Origin: Parachlamydiales bacterium
Lineage (GTDB): Bacteria; Chlamydiota; Chlamydiia; Chlamydiales; JAJFMK01
Assembly: GCA_020050175.1 (NCBI GenBank)
Contig: JAGVKY010000071.1
Span: 1-8,981, forward strand
Reading direction: 5' to 3'
Length of the DNA: 8,981 nucleotides
The position numbers and the translations under genes are program-made. Each line of letters begins with the position of its first letter. The first letter of the stretch is position 1. Positions 5,784 to 8,981 of the stretch are shown in pieces. The notes under the pieces are model-generated. The model was given only the letters and a program-made list of their open reading frames with translations. It was not told the origin of the DNA and searched no databases.

Positions 5784-7343
5784 TTAGGAATTTACCTCTT
5801 CTTCCTCCAAAGGCTTTTCAACACTCAGGATACGTGAATATCGACGGTCATTGTCTGGATGGATGCAATCTAAAACGAAATTTGCATTAACAAACCCGAT
5901 TGTTTCTAATTGACCACCCATGATTTCTACCCAGACTTCTAACATTTCATCTAGAAGGTCCTTATTTTCTGGAAGGAGCTCCTCCTGGAGTTCTGGCTGA
6001 ACATGGAGAGCACAGTAGCACTCAAGCTGTCGATAAATAGCAAATAACTGACCGAAAGAGAGCCCCTGGGGATCAATAAATACTTTTAAAGCCTCTAATC
6101 GGCTAAAGTCTGTCCTTTGAGAGCACTCTTCAATGATCTGTTGTGCCAATCCTTGCTGTACTTCACTTAGAGAAATTGTGAAGTTAGAACCCGACCCATC
6201 TGTGCAGAAAATATTGATATTTTCCGCATCGAGAAGTGCCATTTCTCGATGATCTTTTGTAAATTGCTTAGCTTTTTCTCTTTGTTTATCGAAAAATTCT
6301 TTAACAACCTCATCCTCAAGGCGCCTCTTTGCTTCTTTTAGAATCAAAGCTGACCTGAGGTCGGTCGCTGGAGCTTCAGCAGTAATATGTCCTTCAGAAA
6401 GGGCACTATCCAGGACTTTTAAGAAGGATAAGTCATGATTTACCTCTTCCAATTTCTGGTTTAACCGGCCCTCAAAATCCCCACTAAAATTTTTTGTAGC
6501 AAAATCTTCGCATAGGTCGGCAAAATCACTGATTTGTTCACCTGCTTGGAGGATCAAAGGGATCTGGAGACCTACATCAAAGGAGTAAACGCCCCCTGGA
6601 GCAAGTGAGTCGAGAATCTGCTGAAGGAAAAAGATGTTTCCCTCCTCTACCAAGCCACAGACTCCCCTTTCTAAAAAGGGGACCCTTTCCGCGTGAAAAT
6701 GCTCGACATTTCTGACCCATCCAAAGTCTCTAATAGATTCAGGATCTTCAAATAGCCTTCGAGAAAAGTCGGGGGCATTTAAGGTAAAAGAAGATGAAGA
6801 AGAATCGACGAAACTAGCCCCAGCTATTTCATATCCCATCGCTTCAGTTGGGTTTACTCTCCAATCGATGCAAATCGCCTTGTCATGGCTATGAGTCTCT
6901 TTAACTCCATCGGTTTGTTGCGGCAACGGAGCAATCAGCGGTGTGTGTGTCTGGATGAGGGGTCCGTTTTTAACATGGCAGCAACCTAAAATGACTCTTC
7001 GCTCCCCTTTTTCTTGAAAAAGCTGCTCAAAACGTTTAGCCACTTTTTCCCGCAAAGTTTCCAAAGGACTCACCAGCTTTTTCCCTATTTTTATCCTTTG
7101 CTCTTCTCGCCAATGGCAAAATACATCTTGGGCTTCTTGACTGTTAAAAGTAGGATGAAACGCCTCTAAATCTCCTAACTTTTCTTGTAAATAATTTGAA
7201 TAGTCCGGGACGATCTTATAACAAGGTTGACTCTGCACAAGTGTCAAAAAATCACTCGAATTTCTTTCCTCGGCTTTGCTAATGACCAGCTGATTATTCG
7301 CTTCTGTAAAAATGTAGTTCCGAAAGTTTGAAATTGACGACAT
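5784..7343 (-). CDS. uncharacterised 519-residue protein, tandem paralogue (second copy)
   Basis: I do not recognise a named family. It is about two-thirds identical to its upstream neighbour over the first 120 residues. The N-terminal half has features of a Rossmann or methyltransferase-like fold: a strand RVILGCCHV (116-124), AICIDWRV (156-163) with Asp160 placed like a motif II acid, PDFSRRLFEDP (191-201), and LAPGGVYSFDVG (247-258) resembling the LxPGG element. The usual GxGxG is replaced by GCCH, so SAM binding is doubtful. Cys121, Cys122, His123, His151, His153 and Cys158 are shared by both copies and could bind metal. The C-terminal half contains a conserved block at about 422-511, including LFAIYRQLECY (433-443) and ELLPENK (455-461). 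There is no signal peptide or membrane segment. Its GGAGG ribosome binding site lies inside the end of the upstream gene, in a hairpin. Confidence 0.85.
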   Translation of the reverse strand: MSSISNFRNYIFTEANNQLVISKAEERNSSDFLTLVQSQPCYKIVPDYSNYLQEKLGDLEAFHPTFNSQEAQDVFCHWREEQRIKIGKKLVSPLETLREKVAKRFEQLFQEKGERRVILGCCHVKNGPLIQTHTPLIAPLPQQTDGVKETHSHDKAICIDWRVNPTEAMGYEIAGASFVDSSSSSFTLNAPDFSRRLFEDPESIRDFGWVRNVEHFHAERVPFLERGVCGLVEEGNIFFLQQILDSLAPGGVYSFDVGLQIPLILQAGEQISDFADLCEDFATKNFSGDFEGRLNQKLEEVNHDLSFLKVLDSALSEGHITAEAPATDLRSALILKEAKRRLEDEVVKEFFDKQREKAKQFTKDHREMALLDAENINIFCTDGSGSNFTISLSEVQQGLAQQIIEECSQRTDFSRLEALKVFIDPQGLSFGQLFAIYRQLECYCALHVQPELQEELLPENKDLLDEMLEVWVEIMGGQLETIGFVNANFVLDCIHPDNDRRYSRILSVEKPLEEEEVNS

Positions 7344-7345
7344 AA

Positions 7346-8890
7346 TTAGTTAGCCTCCAGAGGCTTTCGAACACTTATAATGCAACTAAATGGCCGGCCG
7401 TTTTCTGGATGAATGGCATCTAATATAAAAGTTGGATTTTCAAAACCGATAGCGACAAGTTGGCGCCCCATAATTTGAGCCCAAACTTTTAACATTTCGT
7501 CTAAAAGTTGTTTATTTTCAGGTAGAAGCTCTTGGTTAAGATCGGGATCGACGTCCAATGCATTGTAACATTCAATCTGTCTGTAAATTGCAAAAAGCTC
7601 TTCAAACGACCGCCCATGCGGGTCCATTATGATTTTTATTCTTTCAGCTCGACCTGGGCTCCTTTGAGAGCATGCCTCGATTGCTGTAGTAGCTTTTCCA
7701 GAACGGACTTCGCTGAGGGAAAATTTAAGGTAAGGCAGTCCCTGACTGTACCAAGAAATACAAATATTATCAGATGAAAGTCTGATTTTCTCCTGATGGT
7801 TTGTAGCAAATTGCTTTGCTCCCGCTCTCATTTTTTCAAAAAAATCTCTTTTTACCTCCTCTTTAAGACGACGCTCCACTTCTTCACTGATGAGGGCCGT
7901 CTTTAATTCATCATCCGAACAATCGGCAAAAACAATTTTATTCGAAATGACATAATGGAGAGCTCCTAGAAACTCATGATTCGCGTTAACTTCTTTGAAT
8001 TTTGCTTCATATTTGTCTTCAAGGTTGCCAGCATAGTGAAAGGCCCTTTTTTGACAAGTGTCCACAAAATTAAGGAAAAGGCCATCCCCTTCTAACATCA
8101 GAGGGATTCCAATCCCTACATCAAATGTATAAACTCCACCAGGGGCAAGAGATTTACGGATCTGTTCTACTAGGAAAGTATTTTGCTCCTCACCCATTCC
8201 CCAAACTCCTTTTTCCAAATTAGGAACTCTCTCGGCATGTAACTTTTGAACATTTTTGAGATGTCTTAAGCGGCTCACAGAATTGGGGTCTTCAAAATTA
8301 ATTCGAGAAAAATCGGGGCTATTATGAGTGTGAACAGGGTTAGAATCATCTTTAAAGAGCATTCTATCCCCTATCGTAAACGCCAATGTTTCTAAAGGAT
8401 CAACTCTAAAATCAACACAAACGGCATGCTCATGACTATGCGATTCGTTCTTTTTATTTGTATGCTGAGGCTGTGGAGAAGATAAAAGTGTTTGTGTCTG
8501 TTTAAGTTCCCCCTCCCTGATATGACAACAGCCAAAAACAACAGAACGTTCCCCTTTTTCTTGAAAAAGCTGCTCAAAACGTTTGGCCACATTTTCCTGT
8601 AAAGCCTCTATTGGATTCGCAAGTTTTTTCCCTATTTTTATCCTTTGCTCCCGTTGCCAAGTTTGAAAAAGATCTTTTGATTCTGGTGAGGTAAATTTTG
8701 GATTAAATCCCTCTAAATCACTGAGTTTTGTCTGTAAATGGGAGGTGTAGTCCTTGACTAGTTTATAACAGGGGTATCGCTGAACCAGCTTCAGAAAATC
8801 GCTCGATTTCCTTTGCTCAACTTTACTAATAATAAGTCGATTATTTTCTTCTGCAAAAGTGTAGTTTCGGAAATTTGAAATTGAAGACAT
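7346..8890 (-). CDS. uncharacterised 514-residue protein, tandem paralogue (first copy)
   Basis: This is the upstream copy of the duplicated pair. It starts with the same ten residues (MSSISNFRNY) and aligns without gaps to about residue 190. The same candidate core is present: VVFGCCHI (117-124), HSHEHAVCVDFRV (151-163), SPDFSRINFEDP (191-202), HAERVPNLEKGV (218-229) and LAPGGVYTFDVG (248-259). EQRIKIGKKL (81-90) and VAKRFEQLFQEKGER (101-115) are identical in both copies. The C-terminal block includes LFAIYRQIECY (432-442), LLPENKQLLDEML (455-467) and an ending SVRKPLEAN. The Ser-rich N-terminus without a Sec signal would fit a type III substrate, but nothing proves secretion. A strong promoter-like element lies upstream, while the ribosome binding site is weak (AAAGATG). 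Two bases separate its TAA from the next ATG. Function is unknown. Confidence 0.87.
   Translation of the reverse strand: MSSISNFRNYTFAEENNRLIISKVEQRKSSDFLKLVQRYPCYKLVKDYTSHLQTKLSDLEGFNPKFTSPESKDLFQTWQREQRIKIGKKLANPIEALQENVAKRFEQLFQEKGERSVVFGCCHIREGELKQTQTLLSSPQPQHTNKKNESHSHEHAVCVDFRVDPLETLAFTIGDRMLFKDDSNPVHTHNSPDFSRINFEDPNSVSRLRHLKNVQKLHAERVPNLEKGVWGMGEEQNTFLVEQIRKSLAPGGVYTFDVGIGIPLMLEGDGLFLNFVDTCQKRAFHYAGNLEDKYEAKFKEVNANHEFLGALHYVISNKIVFADCSDDELKTALISEEVERRLKEEVKRDFFEKMRAGAKQFATNHQEKIRLSSDNICISWYSQGLPYLKFSLSEVRSGKATTAIEACSQRSPGRAERIKIIMDPHGRSFEELFAIYRQIECYNALDVDPDLNQELLPENKQLLDEMLKVWAQIMGRQLVAIGFENPTFILDAIHPENGRPFSCIISVRKPLEAN
7352..7365 (-). promoter_or_regulatory. hairpin over the ribosome binding site of the second paralogue
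   Basis: AGCCTC (7352-7357) and GAGGCT (7360-7365) form a perfect 6-base inverted repeat with a 2-base centre (or 5 bases with a 4-base loop). In the mRNA it contains the GGAGG that lies 10 bases before the second paralogue's ATG. The hairpin falls in the last codons of the first paralogue, so a ribosome finishing that gene would melt it. This is a plausible translational-coupling device; the folding is my reading and untested. Confidence 0.4.
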
Positions 8891-8918
8891 AATTCATCTT
8901 TTATTAAAAAAAGATATT

Positions 8919-8947
8919 ATTATAAATCCAACCTGGATTCTTTTTAA
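8919..8947 (-). promoter_or_regulatory. promoter of the tandem paralogue genes
   Basis: On the minus strand a perfect TATAAT (8919-8924) is preceded, at exactly 17 bases, by TTAAAA (8942-8947, four of six to TTGACA). The predicted start near 8911-8913 leaves a leader of about 20 bases before the ATG at 8890. The surrounding DNA is very A+T-rich. This is the clearest protein-gene promoter in the window. Confidence 0.5.
8925..8939. promoter_or_regulatory. inverted repeat in promoter spacer, possible operator
   Basis: AATCCA (8925-8930), ACC, TGGATT (8934-8939) is a perfect 6-base inverted repeat. It lies wholly between the -10 and -35 elements of the paralogue promoter and directly abuts the -10. 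That is a typical place for a dimeric repressor or activator site. No second copy was seen in the window, so the regulator is unknown. Confidence 0.35.
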
Positions 8948-8964
8948 AGAGAACACTCTGATTA

Positions 8965-8981
8965 AGATCGGAAGAGCACAC
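8965..8981 (+). other. Illumina TruSeq adapter remnant (not genomic)
   Basis: The last 17 bases read AGATCGGAAGAGCACAC, the start of the standard Illumina TruSeq read-1 adapter. It was left at the contig end by incomplete trimming. Native sequence should be taken to end at about 8964, and no biological feature should be drawn across this point. Confidence 0.97.

Larger units (their letters stand above)
5784..8890 (-). repeat. tandem gene duplication (two paralogous genes)
   Basis: The two genes are direct tandem copies of about 1.55 kb. Most of the DNA has diverged, but near-identical islands remain: 35 identical bases at 7003-7037 and 8550-8584 (encoding part of VAKRFEQLFQEKGER), and about 26 identical bases over the EQRIKIGKKL codons. 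Length differences are confined to small indels in the middle and at the C-terminus. The pattern fits an older duplication under protein-level constraint, possibly with patchy gene conversion. Confidence 0.9.

Noticed and set aside
7532..8592. Open frames at 7532-7777 (plus) and 8392-8592 (minus) inside the first paralogue
   Set aside because: They lie within a long continuous gene conserved with its tandem copy; the copy-to-copy match is in the main frame.
1..8981. CRISPR arrays, insertion sequences, transposase, phage or toxin-antitoxin genes
   Set aside because: I looked for short regularly spaced repeats, terminal inverted repeats, and integrase or transposase motifs, and saw none. The only large repeat is the tandem gene pair.
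8948..8981. Possible further regulatory sequence beyond the -35 element of the paralogue promoter
   Set aside because: From 8965 the sequence is Illumina adapter, and the 17 native bases before it show no motif I can support.

Overview
This window is a gene-dense stretch of bacterial DNA, probably from an obligate intracellular chlamydia-like bacterium (Chlamydiota, Parachlamydiales-type). That assignment is inference. It rests on lineage-looking proteins without wide families (a 184-residue membrane protein and a tandem pair of about 515-residue paralogues), paired CNNM/CorC-type CBS proteins, and tRNA genes without an encoded CCA end. Broadly conserved genes (cyclophilin, dCTP deaminase, Nudix hydrolase) place it firmly in bacteria but do not fix the phylum.

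Layout. Positions 1-222 hold no convincing large gene, only a weak terminator-like hairpin and one possible small membrane peptide. Two minus-strand tRNA-Ser genes (anticodons CGA and UGA) bracket a two-gene plus-strand unit: a complete cyclophilin-type peptidyl-prolyl isomerase and, overlapping it by one base, an unrecognised membrane protein. From 1579 to 8890 every gene lies on the minus strand. In transcription order these are two tandem paralogues of unknown function (8890-7346, 7343-5784), a Nudix hydrolase, dCTP deaminase (dcd), an 88-residue fragment resembling the start of a Bcr/CflA drug transporter, a small FtsB/DivIC-like protein, and two CNNM/CBS/CorC-type membrane proteins. Four successive junctions overlap or are separated by no more than 7 bases (one ATGA each at 4380-4383 and 2799-2802), so the block from the Nudix gene to the second CNNM protein is probably one polycistronic unit, possibly joined to the paralogue pair.

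How the genes fit together. Nudix and Dcd both act on nucleotides and sit 7 bases apart. The FtsB/DivIC-like protein would act at the septum or envelope, and the two CNNM proteins in the inner membrane, perhaps as a divergent pair. The most unusual part is the tandem duplication: both copies share a possible Rossmann/methyltransferase-like N-terminal half with an invariant Cys-Cys-His / His-Ser-His cluster and a strongly conserved C-terminal block. The first copy is preceded by a perfect TATAAT with a perfect inverted repeat in the promoter spacer. The second copy's ribosome binding site lies inside a perfect hairpin at the end of the first gene.

The last 17 bases (8965-8981) are Illumina TruSeq adapter, not genome, so native sequence ends at about 8964.
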